A stretch of DNA of 64,000 nucleotides from Avena insularis (Eukaryota; Streptophyta; Magnoliopsida; Poales; Poaceae), in contig CM042686.1 in assembly GCA_023614405.1 (NCBI GenBank), positions 353,346,329 to 353,410,328 of the forward strand, written 5' to 3'. The notes beneath the pieces were generated by a model. It searched no databases. It was not told the DNA's origin and saw only the letters and a list, made by a program, of their open reading frames with translations. Shown piece after piece: positions 1 through 10,497 of this stretch. The stretch's first letter is position 1. Each line of letters starts with the position of its first letter. Position numbers and translations under genes: made by a program.

Positions 1-315
1 TCAAAAATAGTTTCAGACAAACAGATGCGTGATGATGACGATGCTCAAATGCAATGTGGCATAATGACATGAGCATGCAGTCATGATGATGCAATGCACA
101 AAAACACCGCGATTTTCTAGTAGTGATTTTAGCAGGATGCCACAGCGGGAGAGGCTACCATGATCTCCACCTTTTTTTTGAAATAGCCACGATCTCCACA
201 TTAGAGCTCCATTGAAAACACACTCATGGCAGACCTTGATTCCACTACATGCAAGTGGCGCGAAACCAATTTATAGCAACGTTAGATCTTCTCGAGGGGG
301 GACCCTTGACATATG
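1..315. other. Left-edge noncoding stretch
   Basis: No gene is supported here; the only open frames are about 60 codons with no recognisable content. Positions 34-100 are rich in short GATG/CATG words. The one notable signal is a possible transposon terminus at 107-125, listed separately. Positions 285-315 lead into the first copy of a duplicated segment. Confidence 0.5.
107..125 (-). mobile_element. Possible CACTA-type transposon terminus (remnant)
   Basis: On the minus strand, position 125 starts the word CACTACTAGAAAATCGCGG. CACTA followed by a short A-rich run is the usual terminal inverted repeat start of plant CACTA (En/Spm) elements, and CACTACTAGAAAA-like ends are common in grass genomes. 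If real, the element body runs leftward out of the window, so its partner end and 3-bp target duplication cannot be tested here. A 19-bp match is weak evidence, and chance or another DNA transposon superfamily is possible. Confidence 0.35.
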
Positions 316-575
316 GAAGTTACTAGCGGTAGGGCCCAGTTGGAAGTGAGATTGAGAGCGCTGCGTAAAAATGGGATATGTCTTATTAAAATCAAGTGGA
401 AATAAATTGCAGCGTCCCGTCGACAACCGTGCACTCGATGACCCCGTTGCCCTGTGCATGTGTTGTAGTAGCAGTAGTAGGCTTTTTGGACTTGATTAAA
501 TGTGACATGACCGCTCGACGACTTTTTCCATGGATGGCATCGTGTTCCTTCTTGTAGAGGGAGACGTCAAGATGG
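316..575. repeat. Diverged direct repeat, copy 1 (gene-flanking)
   Basis: This ~260-bp segment recurs in the same orientation at 2149-2415. Shared words include gggcccagttgga (332), atgggatatgtctt, taaaatcaagtgg, ataaattgcag, cgtgcactcgatgac, agcagtagtaggcttt and the block ggcatcgtgttccttcttgt near 536. The copies differ by scattered substitutions and small indels: copy 2 has about 11 extra bases before its final gagacgtc. The pair brackets the gene at 868-1775. I do not recognise the family; a duplicated intergenic segment or an old non-autonomous transposon are both possible. Confidence 0.8.
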
Positions 576-867
576 GGCCTCGTCAAGATGGTAGCTCGTT
601 AACTAGCAGTTTGAAAGAGTACCCTTTTCCTCTCTCGCTAAACAAATATGTTTCATTTTTCCCAAATTGGTAGCAAATCTAGAGAAGATTCTCTCTTCGG
701 TAAGTTGTTCCCTTTTGGACCTCTTTTTGCCTCCGACCAGGTAGCAAATCTAGAGCAGCAAATCACACCAGGCAGAATACATTCATTTAGAAAACAAAAC
801 AAATGTAGATATAGCTGTGCGTAGCTAAATAGGATATAGCGATAGAAAGTAGGTTGCTTAACGAAGT
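576..867. other. Downstream (3') flank of the two-exon gene
   Basis: This lies 3' of the minus-strand gene and would contain its 3' untranslated region and polyadenylation site. A minus-strand AATGAA-like word near 783-789 sits about 80 bp past the stop and could be a weak plant poly(A) signal, but no canonical AATAAA is obvious. A 16-bp direct repeat (ggtagcaaatctagag) occurs at 669-684 and 740-755. No open frame here looks coding. Confidence 0.4.
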
Positions 868-1775
868 TCATGCATTCAGCCAGAAATAGGATGCTAGCAA
901 AATATCGAAAATCAAAAGAAGCTGCTTAGCAGCAGCCGCCGCCGCAGATGCAGATACATTCAAGGAAAAATCCAACCCATCCTTCATGCGCCCGCACCTC
1001 CGCCTCCTCCCTCTGTCACTTCCTCCACTTCTTGCTGCCAGTCCCTTGATCTTGGGGGCCTTGGGCCTGATTGGAGGCATGCGACCCTCTTTGATGGCCA
1101 CCCGCTGGAGGTTTCGGAGGTGAATGCTGAGAGCCTGGTGTTCAATGATATAGGCGTTGATGTTCACGTTCTTGCGCTCACCGCCTTTGTGGATGCCAGA
1201 GCCCGGGGCCGCTACATGCTTCAGTAAGTAGTTGAAGACAGTGTCGTCGAGACTCGCCCGGAAGAAGGGGCAGCACCAGTAGCCGCCCCTGAAGAAGGCA
1301 TCGTACTGGCCGGCCTGCAGCTTCCTCGGCACATGACGAGTCTTGGTGTGCATGGACTCGTCATCTCTATAGACGTCGCGGCCGGAAACCTATTGGAAGA
1401 AAAGGAAAATGGGGGAGTAGATGATGTAAGAAGATCGAGCAATCGAAATGCGAACAAGCGAATCCTAATAAACCAAGATCTAGCATCCAACGATGGGAAT
1501 GGTAGAAGAACTGGGGGAGGGGAGAAAACCCTAGTTACCTCCGACCATGGGTCGTCGATGCCGGTGTCGTAGGGGTTCAGCGGAGTGATGTACTTATCTG
1601 GATCGTAGGTGCCCCAGAAGTGCTTGATCTGCTTGTGACTAGCGGGGGCCTCGACTGGGGCCTGGACAGGGACAACGGCTGCTTTCAACGCATCGAGGGG
1701 GACCGACGAGGAGATGGAGGCCTCCTCGCTGGCGGCCTCAGAGGCGACGATGGCCACCTTATCCTCCCTGGCCAT
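868..1775 (-). CDS. Two-exon plant gene, 252-residue protein of unknown function
   Basis: The model joins exon 1 (1775-1539, 79 codons) to exon 2 (1389-868, 173 codons plus TGA). The ATG at 1775-1773 sits in a GCGATGGC context. The donor reads GAG|GTAACT and the acceptor follows a pyrimidine-rich TTTTCTTCCAATAG. Both junctions are phase 0, so the frame runs straight through. Residues 1-48 are Ala/Val/Ser/Glu-rich and low in complexity, perhaps disordered or a transit-like leader. The core (~49-185) is rich in aromatic residues and Gly, with HFWGTYDPDKY, NPYDTGIDDPW, FFRGGYWCCPFF and a basic AIKEGRMPPIRPKAPKIK stretch. The last ~60 residues (Arg-rich, then Ala-rich and hydrophobic) look unlike a conserved domain and may arise from a frameshift. 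I do not recognise the family and assign no function. Codon composition and clean splicing support a real gene; whether it is expressed is unknown. Confidence 0.68.
1390..1538 (-). other. Intron of the two-exon gene
   Basis: This 149-bp interval has GT at its 5' end (GTAACTAGGG on the minus strand) and AG at its 3' end after a T/C-rich tract. It is AT-richer than the GC-rich exons, as is usual for grass introns, and contains in-frame stops. Reading straight through it replaces sensible protein sequence with a Ser/Pro/Phe-rich run, which supports splicing. Confidence 0.7.
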
Positions 1776-2148
1776 CGCTGGCGTGGATGGGGTATTCTCG
1801 GGAGTTTGCGGATGCTGGTGGGGCAGTGGAGAAGGTTGCGTGGGGAGAGTGGGCGAGAGTGAGAGTGGGTGTGCGGAGAGGGGCTACAGTTAAGGTGGAT
1901 GGAAGCAAGGCACGTTTCGTTGCACCACCATGCAAAGGGCGCATACACAATTTCTATGTACGAAGTTTGACACGACCCTAAAATTGGCGATAGTTAAAAG
2001 TGGAAATGTAGAGGGAAAGGTAGGTGGTTATACGGTGAGATTTATGGGGTTGTGCTAGATCGGGTAGAGGGATGTGTTGATGACTCGATGAAGGCGGAGA
2101 CGTTAGGTCTCGTCGATCTCAGCTCTTCGGCCTCCGGCTAGCGTGTGC
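1776..2148 (-). promoter_or_regulatory. 5' flank and possible promoter of the two-exon gene
   Basis: This stretch lies upstream of the minus-strand ATG and holds no supported gene. A minus-strand TATAACC word at about 2027-2033 is the only TATA-like sequence I see; it would imply a 5' leader of roughly 220 bases. A short inverted repeat (gagac-gttag-gtctc) lies at about 2098-2112. Promoter activity is inferred only from position. Confidence 0.3.
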
Positions 2149-2415
2149 AAGTTTCTTACGGTCGGGCCCAGTTGGATGTGAGATTGAGAGCCGCTGCGTA
2201 AAAAATGGGATATGTCTTGTTAAAATCAAGTGGCAATAAATTGCAGCTATCCATCGACGACCGTGCACTCGATGACGCATGCGTTGTGGCATAGTAGTAG
2301 CAGTAGTAGGCTTTCAAGACTTGATTAAACATGACATTATCGCTCGTCGACTTTTTCCATGGACGGCATCGTGTTCCTTCTTGTAGAAGTCTCGCTGAGG
2401 GAGACGTCCATGATG
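2149..2415. repeat. Diverged direct repeat, copy 2 (gene-flanking)
   Basis: This is the second copy of the segment at 316-575, in the same orientation. Both contain gggcccagttgga, a run around aaatgggatatgtctt, taaaatcaagtgg, ataaattgcag, cgtgcactcgatgac, agcagtagtaggctttc and ggcatcgtgttccttcttgt. It lies between the gene's 5' flank and the array, so the gene sits inside a ~1.8-kb interval bounded by direct repeats. Confidence 0.8.
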
Positions 2416-2678
2416 TCTCACGCTGTACTGTGAAGGGCACGACGTGTGCAATGATAATCGTTGGATCGCACAGAATCAATGGTTGGTGCGCATTATGACA
2501 ACCAATCAGGGAATAGCAGACAGGGTGAGCACAGGTTTGGGCTTCTACAAAAGATAGAGAGAGGGGGCAAAACTGAGTAGTACCACATAAAACCAAGGGC
2601 AAAACTGAGTAGTATAAAAATGGAAAGTGTCTTTTACAATGAAATACATCATGGCATACATCAAATTATGCCAAGATA
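2416..2678. other. Spacer between duplicated segment and array
   Basis: No gene is supported. An 18-bp perfect direct repeat (gggcaaaactgagtagta) occurs at 2565-2582 and 2597-2614. At 2652-2673 a 7-bp inverted repeat (tggcata / tatgcca) with an 8-base loop lies six bases before the first recognisable array monomer. Confidence 0.55.
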
Positions 2679-3414
2679 GATCCACTAGAGTTCATTGGAT
2701 GTGTGTTCTTCTCATAAACCACATATGGATCCACCAGTGTGATTGCATGTCTCCTCTCTTAATTAACCACACCCAGTGTCATTGCATGTGTGTTCCTCTC
2801 ACAGACCACACATGGATCCACCAGTGCCATTGCATGTGTGTTCTTCTCATGAACCACACATGGATCCACCCAGTGTGATTGCATGTCTGCTCTTTTCACA
2901 AACCACATATCACAAGTGTCAATGCATGTGTGTTCTTCTCACAAACCACATAAGGATCCACCAGTGTCATTGGATGTGTGTTCTTTTCACAAACCACATA
3001 AGGAACCACTAGTGTCATTGATGTGTGTTCTTTTCATGAACCACACCCAGTGTCATTGCATGTGTGTTCCTCTCCAAGACCACACATGGATCCACCAGTG
3101 TCATTGCATGTGAGTTCTTCTCATGAACCACGGCTAGAGTCATTGCATGTGTGTTCTTTTCATGAACCACACCCAGTGTCATTGGATGTGTGTTCCTCTC
3201 ATAGACCACACATGGATCCACCAGTGTCATTACATGTCTGCTCTTTTCATGAACCACATCTATGGTCATTGCATGTGTGTTCTTTTCATAGACCAAACAT
3301 GGATCCACCAGTGTCATTGCATGTGTGTTCTTCTCACAAACCACATAAGGATCCACCAGTGTCATTGGATGTGTGTTCTTTTCATGAACCACACCCAGTG
3401 TCATTGCATGTGTG
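2679..3414. repeat. Array left-margin block
   Basis: These are the first monomers of the array. They include the earliest ~43-bp variant (ccacatatcacaagtg, near 2907) and several units with point differences not repeated elsewhere, such as gtgtgattgc. The block is not part of the 7.11-kb duplication that starts at about 3415. Some divergence at the margin is expected if exchange acts mainly on interior units. Confidence 0.6.
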
Positions 3415-6400
3415 TTCCTCTCACAGACCACACATGGATCCACCAGTGCCATTGCATGTGTGTTCTTCTCATGAACCACAGCTAGAGTCATTGCATGTGT
3501 GTTCTTTTCATGAACCACACCTAGTGTCATTGGATGTGTGTTACTCTCATAGACCACATATGGATCCACCAGTGTCATTTCTTGTCTGCTCTTTTCATGA
3601 ACCACATCTAGAGTCATTGCATGTGTGTTCTTTTCATAGACCAAACATGGATCCACCCGTGTCATTGCATGTGTGTTCTTCTCACAAACCACATAAGGAT
3701 CCACCAGTGTCATTGGATGTGTGTTCTTTTCATGAACCACACCCAGTGTCATTGCATGTGTGTTCCTCTCACAGACCACACATGGATCCACCAGTGCCAT
3801 TGCATGTGTGTTCTTCTCATGAACCACAGCTAGAGTCATTGCATGTGTGTTCTTTTCATGAACCACAACTAGAGTCCTTACATGTGTGTTCTTCTCACAA
3901 ACCACATAAGGATACACCGGTGTCATTGCATGCGTGTTCTTCTCATGAACCACATTTAGAGTCATTGCATGTTTGTTCTTCTCACAAACCACATAAGCAT
4001 CCAGCAGTGTCGTTAGATGTGTGTTCTTTTCATGAACCACACCTAGTGTCATTGGATGTGTGTTCTTCTCACAAACTACACATGGATCCACCAGTGTCAT
4101 TGCATGTGTGCTCTTCTCATGAACCACACATGGATCCACCAAGTGTCAATGCATATTTGTTCCTCTCACAACTCACACATGGATCCACCAGTGCTATTGC
4201 ATGTGTGTTCTTTTAATGAACCACAGCCAGTGTCATTGCATGGATGTTCCTCTCATAAAGCACACATGGATCCACTAGTGTCATTGCATGTGTGTTCTTC
4301 TCATGAACCATAGCTAGAGTCATTGCATGTCTGTTATTCTCACAAACCACATAAGGATACACCAGTGTCATTACATGTGTGTTCTTCTCATGAACCACAC
4401 CTAGTGTCATTGCATGTGTGTTCCTTTCACAAACTACACATGGATCCACCAATGTCATTGGATGTGTGTTCCTCTCATGAACCACATATAGAGTGATTGC
4501 ATGTGTGTTCTTCTCACAAACCACATAGGGATACACCAGTGTCATTGCATGTGTGTTGTTTTCACAAACCACATATGGATTCACCAGTGTCATTGCATGT
4601 CTGCTCTTTTCAAAAACCACATATCACCAGTGTCATTGCATGTTTTCTTCTCACAAACCACATAAGGATCCACTAGTGTCATTGGATGTGTTTTCTTTTC
4701 ATGAACCACACCCAGTGTCATTGCATGTGTGTTCCTATCACAGACCACACATGGATCCACCAGTGCCATTGCATGTGTGTTCTTCTCATGAACCACAACT
4801 AGAGTCATTGCATGTGTGTTCTTTTCATGAACCACAACTAGAGTCCTTACATGTGTGTTCTTCTCACAAACCACAAAAGGATACATCGGTGTCATTGCAT
4901 GTGTGTTCTTCTCATGAACCACATTTAGACTCATTGCATGTTTGTTCTTCTCACAAACCACATAAGCATCCAGCAGTGTCGTTAGATGTGTGTTCTTTTC
5001 ATGAACCACACCTAGTGTCATTGGATGTGTGTTCTTCTCACAAACTACACATGGATCCACCAGTGTCATTGCATGTGTGCCCTTCTCATGAACCACACAT
5101 GGATCCACCAAGTGTCATTGCATGTCAGTTCCTCTCACAACTCACACATGGATCCACCAGTGCCATTGCATGTGTGTTCTTTTAATGAACCACACCTAGT
5201 GTCATTGCATGGATGTTCCTCTCATAAAGCACACATGGATCCACCAGTGTAATTGCATGTGTGTTCTTCTCATGAACTATAGCTAGAGTCATTGCATGTC
5301 TGTTATTCTCACAAACCACATAAGGATACACGGTGTCATTACATGTGTGCTCTTCTCATGAACCACACCTAGTGTCATTGCATGTGTGTTCCTTTCACAA
5401 AGTACACATGGATCCACCAATGTCATTGGATGTGTGTTCCTCTCATGAACCACATATAGAGTGATTGCATGTGTGTTCTTCGACAAACCACATAGGGATA
5501 CACCAGTGTCATTGCATGTGTGTTCTTTTCACAAACCACATATGGATCCACCAGTGTCATTGCATGTCTGCTCTTTTCACAAACCACATATCACTAGTGT
5601 CATTGCATGTGTGTTCTTCTCACAAACCACATAAGGATCCACAAGTGTCATTGGGTGTATGTTCCTCTCATAAACCACATAAGGATCCACCGGTGTCATT
5701 GGATGTGTGTTCTTTCATGAACCGCACCAGTGTCACTGCATGTGTGTTCCTCTCACAGACCACACATGGATACACCATTGTCATTGCATGTGTGTTATTC
5801 TCATGAACCACGGCTAGAGTCATTGGATGTGTGTTTTTTCATGAACCACACCCAGTGTCATTGCATGTGTGTTCCTTTCACAGACCACACATGGATCCAC
5901 CACTGCCATTGCATGTGTATTCTTCTCATGAACCACTGCTAGAGTCATTGCATGTGTGTTATTCTCATGAACCACATCTAGAGTCATTGCATGTCTGTTC
6001 TTCTCTCAAACCACATCAGGATCCAGCAGTGTCATTGGATGTGTGTTCTTTTCATGAACGACACCCAGTGTCATTGGATGTGTGTTCTTCTCACAAACCA
6101 CACATGGATCCACCAGTGTCATTGCATGTGTGCTCTTCTCATGAACCACACATGGATCCACCCAGTGACATTGCATGTCTATTCCTCTCACAAACCACAC
6201 ATGGATCCACCAGTGCCATTTCATGTGTGTTCTTTTAATGAACCACACCCAGTGTCATTGCATGTATGTTCTTCTCACAAACCACACAAGGATCCACTAG
6301 TTGCATTGCATATGTGTTCTTTTCATGAACCACACCCATTGTCATTGGATGTGTGTTCTTCTCACAAACCACACATGGATCCACCAGTGTCATTGCATGT

Positions 6401-9400
6401 GTGCTCTTCTCATGAACCACACATGGATCCACCAAGTGACATTTCATGTCTGTTCCTCTCACAAACCACACATGGATCCACTAGTGCCATTGCATGTATG
6501 TTCTTTTAATGAACCACACCAAGTGTCATTGCATGTATGTTCCTCTCATAAACCACACATGGATCCACCAGTGTCATTGCATGTGTGTTCTTCTCATGAA
6601 CCACAGCTAGAGTCATTGCATGTCTATTATTGTCACAAACCACATAACGATACACCAATGTCATTGCATGTGTGTTCTTCTCATGAACCACACCCAGTGT
6701 CATTGCATGTGTGTTCCTTTCATGAACCACACCCAGTGTCATTCGATGTGTGTTCCTCTCACAAACGACACATGGATCTACTAGTGTCATTGCATGTGTG
6801 CTCTTTTCATGAACCACATCTAGAGTCATTGCATGTGTGTTCTTCTCACAAACCACATAAGGATACACCAGTGTCATTGCATGTGTGTTCTTTTCATGAA
6901 CCACATAAGGATCCACCAGTGCCATTGGATGTGTGTTCTTTTCATGAACCACACCTAGTGTCATTGCATGCCTGTTCCTCTCACAAACCACACATGGATC
7001 CACCAGTGCCATTGCATGTGTGTTATTCTCATGAACCACAGATAGAGTCATTGCATGTGTGTTCTTCTCATGAACCACGGCTAGAGTCATTCCATGTCTG
7101 TTCTTCTCTCAAACCACATAATGATCCAGCAGTATCATTGGATGTGTGTTCGTTTCATGAACCACACCCAGTGTCATTGGATGTGTGTTCTTCTCACAAA
7201 CCACACATGGATGCACCAGTGTCATTGCATGTGTGCTCTTCTAATGAACCACACATGGATCCACCAAGTGACATTGCATGTCTGTTCCTCTCACAAACCA
7301 CACATGGATCCACCAGTGCCATTGCATGTGTGTTCTTTTAATGAACCACACCCAGGTATATTGCATGTATGTTCTTATCACAAGCCACACATGGATCCAC
7401 CAGTGCCATTGCATGTGTGTTCTTTTCATGAACCACACCCAGTGTCATTGGCTATGTGTTCTTCTCACAAAGCACACATGGATCCACCAGTGTCATTGCA
7501 TGTGTGCTCTTCTCATGAACCACACTCAGTGTCATTGGCTGTGTGTTCTTCTCACAAACCACACATGGATCCACCAGTGTCATTGCATGTGTGTTCTTCT
7601 CATGAACCACACCCAATGTTATTGCATGTATGTTCCTTTCACAAACTATACATGGATCCACCAGTTTCATTGGATGTGTGTTCCTCTCATGAACCACATC
7701 TAGAGTGATTGCATGTGTGTTCTTCTCACAAACCACATAAGGATACACCAGTGTCATTGCATGTGTGTTCCTTTCACAAACTACACATGGATCCACCAGT
7801 GTCATTGGATGTGTGTTCCTCTCCTGAACCACATCTAGAGTCAATGCATGTTTGTTCTTCTCATAATCCACATAAGGATACACCAGTGTCATTGCATGTG
7901 TGTTCTTCTCATGAACCACAGCTCGAGTCATTGCATGTGTGTTCCTTTCACAAACTACACATGGATCCACCAGTGTCATTGGATGTGTGTTTCTCTCATG
8001 AACCACATCTAGAGTGAATGCATGTTTGTTCTTCTCACAAACCACATAAGGATACACCAGTGTCATTGCATGTGTGTTCTTTTCACAAACCACATATGGA
8101 TCCACTAGTGTCATTGCATGTCTGCTCTTTTCACAAACCACATATCACCAGTGTCATTGCATGTTTGTTCTTCTCACAAACCACATAAGGATCCACAAGT
8201 GTCATTGGATGTCTGTTCCTCTCATAAACCACATAAGGATCCACCGGTGTCATTAGATATGTGTTCTTTTCATGAACCACACCTAGTGTCATTGCATGTG
8301 TGTTCTTGTCATGAACCACGGCTAGTGTCATTGGATGTGTGTTCTTTTCATGAACCACACCAGTGTCATTGCATGTGTGTTCCTCTCACAGACTACACAT
8401 AGATCCACCAGTGCCATTGCATGTGTGTTCTTCTCATGAACCACAACTAGAGTCCATGAATGTGTGTTCTTCTCACAAACCACATAAGGTTACACTAGTG
8501 TCATTGCATGTCTGTTCTTCTCACAAACCACATAAGGATCCAGCAGTGCCATTGGATGTGTGTTCTTTTTATGAACCACACCCAATGTCATTGGATGTGT
8601 GTTCTTCTCACAAACCACATTGCATGTGTGCTCTTCTCATGAACCACACATGGATCCACCAGGTGTCATTGCATGTCTGTTCCTCTCACAAACCACACAT
8701 GGATCCACGAGTGTCATTGCTTGTCTGCTCTTTTAATGAACCACACCCAGTGTCATTGCATGTCTACTCCTCTCATAAACCACACATGGATCCACCAGTG
8801 TCATTGCATGTGCGTTCTTCTCATGAACCACAGCTAGAGTCACTGCATGTCTGTTATTCTCACAAACCACATAAGGATACACCTGTGTCATTGCATGTGC
8901 GTTCTTCTCATGAAACCACACCCAGTGTCATTGCATGTGTGTTCTTTTCATGAACCACACCCAGTGTCTTTGCATGTGTGTTCCTTTCATGAACCACACC
9001 TAGTGTCATTGGATGTGTGTTCCTCTCACAGACCACACATGGATCCACCAGTGTCATTGCATGTGTGCTCTTATTATGAACCACATCTGGAGTCATTGCA
9101 TGTCTGTTCTTTCCACATACCACATATGGATCCACCAGTGTCATTGCATGTGTGCTCTTCTCATGAACCACACATGGATCCACCAGTGTCATTGTATGTG
9201 TGTTCTTTTCATGAACCACACATGGATCCACAAGTGCTATTGCATGTCTGTTCTTTTAATTAACCACACCCAGTGTCATTGCATGTCTGTTCCTCTCATA
9301 AACCACACATGGATCCACCAGTGTCATTGCATGTGTGTTCTTCTGATGAACCACAACTAGAGTCACTACATGTCTGTTATTCTCATGAACCACATAAGGA

Positions 9401-10497
9401 TACACCAGTGTCATTGCATGTGTGTTCTTTTCATGAACCAAATAAGGATCCACCAGTGCTATTGGATGTGTGTTCTTTTCATGAACCACACCTAGTGTCA
9501 TTGCATGCCTGTTCCTCTCACAAACCACACATGGATCCACCAGTGCCATTGCATGTGTGTTATTCTCATGAACCACATCTAGAGTCATTGCATGTGTGTT
9601 CTTCTCATGAACCACATCTAGATTCATTGCATGTCTGTTCTTCTCTCAAACCACATAAGGATCCAAAGGTGTCATTGGATGTGTGTTCTTTTGATGAACC
9701 ACACCCAGTGTCATTGGATGTGTGTTCTTCTCACAAACCACACATGGATCCACCAGTGTCATTGCATGTGTGCTCTTCTCATGAACCACACATGGATCCA
9801 CCAAGTGACATTGCATGTCTGTTCCTCTCACAAACCACACATGGATCCACCAATGCCATTGCATGTGTGTTCTTTTAATGAACCATAACCAGTGTCATTG
9901 CATGTATGTTCTTCTCACAAACCACACATGGATCCAGTAGTGTCATTGGATGTGTGTTCTTTTCATGAACCACGCCCAGTGTCATTGGATGTGTGTTCTT
10001 CTCACAAACCACACATGGATCCACCAGTGTCATTGCATGTGTGCTCTTCTCATGAACCACACATGGATCCACCAAGTGTCATTGCATGTCTTTTCCTCTC
10101 ACAAACCACACATGGATCCACCAGTGTCATTGCATTTATGTTCTTTTAATGAACCACACCTAGTGTCATTGCATGTTTGTTCCTCTCATAAACCACACAT
10201 GGATCCACCAGTGTCATTGCATGTGTGTTCTTCTCATGAACCACAGCTAGAATCATTGCATGTCTGTTATTCTCACAAACCACATAAGGATACACTAGTA
10301 TCATTGCATGTGTGTTCTTCTCATGAACCACACCTAGTGTCATTGCATGTGTGTTCCCTTCACAAACTACACATGGATCCACCAGTGTCATTGGATGTGT
10401 GTTCCTCTCCTGAACCACATCTAGAGTCAATGCATGTTTGTTCTTCTCACAATAAACATAAGGATACACCAGTGTCATTGCATGTGTGTTCTTTTCA
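3415..10497. repeat. 7.11-kb higher-order duplication, copy A
   Basis: This block recurs almost unchanged 7,110-7,114 bp to the right. Marker features occur at matched positions: the taa-containing ttcttttaatg unit at 4212 and 11325, the catatcacc variant at 4620 and 11730, and the ttctaatgaacc unit near 7240 and 14350. The offset drifts by a few bases because of small indels, for example 3 bp lost near 11333. The left edge is where similarity drops, at gttcctctcacagacc (~3415). Confidence 0.9.

Noticed and set aside
1221..1775. Unspliced 184-codon reading of the gene's first exon
   Set aside because: Past position 1539 it reads through the intron into Ser/Pro/Phe-rich sequence and then exon 2 in the wrong frame. 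The GT-AG phase-0 splice gives a better continuous protein.
1333..1981. Plus-strand open frames of 64-80 codons opposite the gene
   Set aside because: They are shadows of the GC-rich minus-strand exons and intron with no independent support.
2156..2602. 148-codon minus-strand open frame next to the array
   Set aside because: It spans the diverged duplicated segment and spacer, has no recognisable protein features, and copy 1 of the segment does not preserve the frame.
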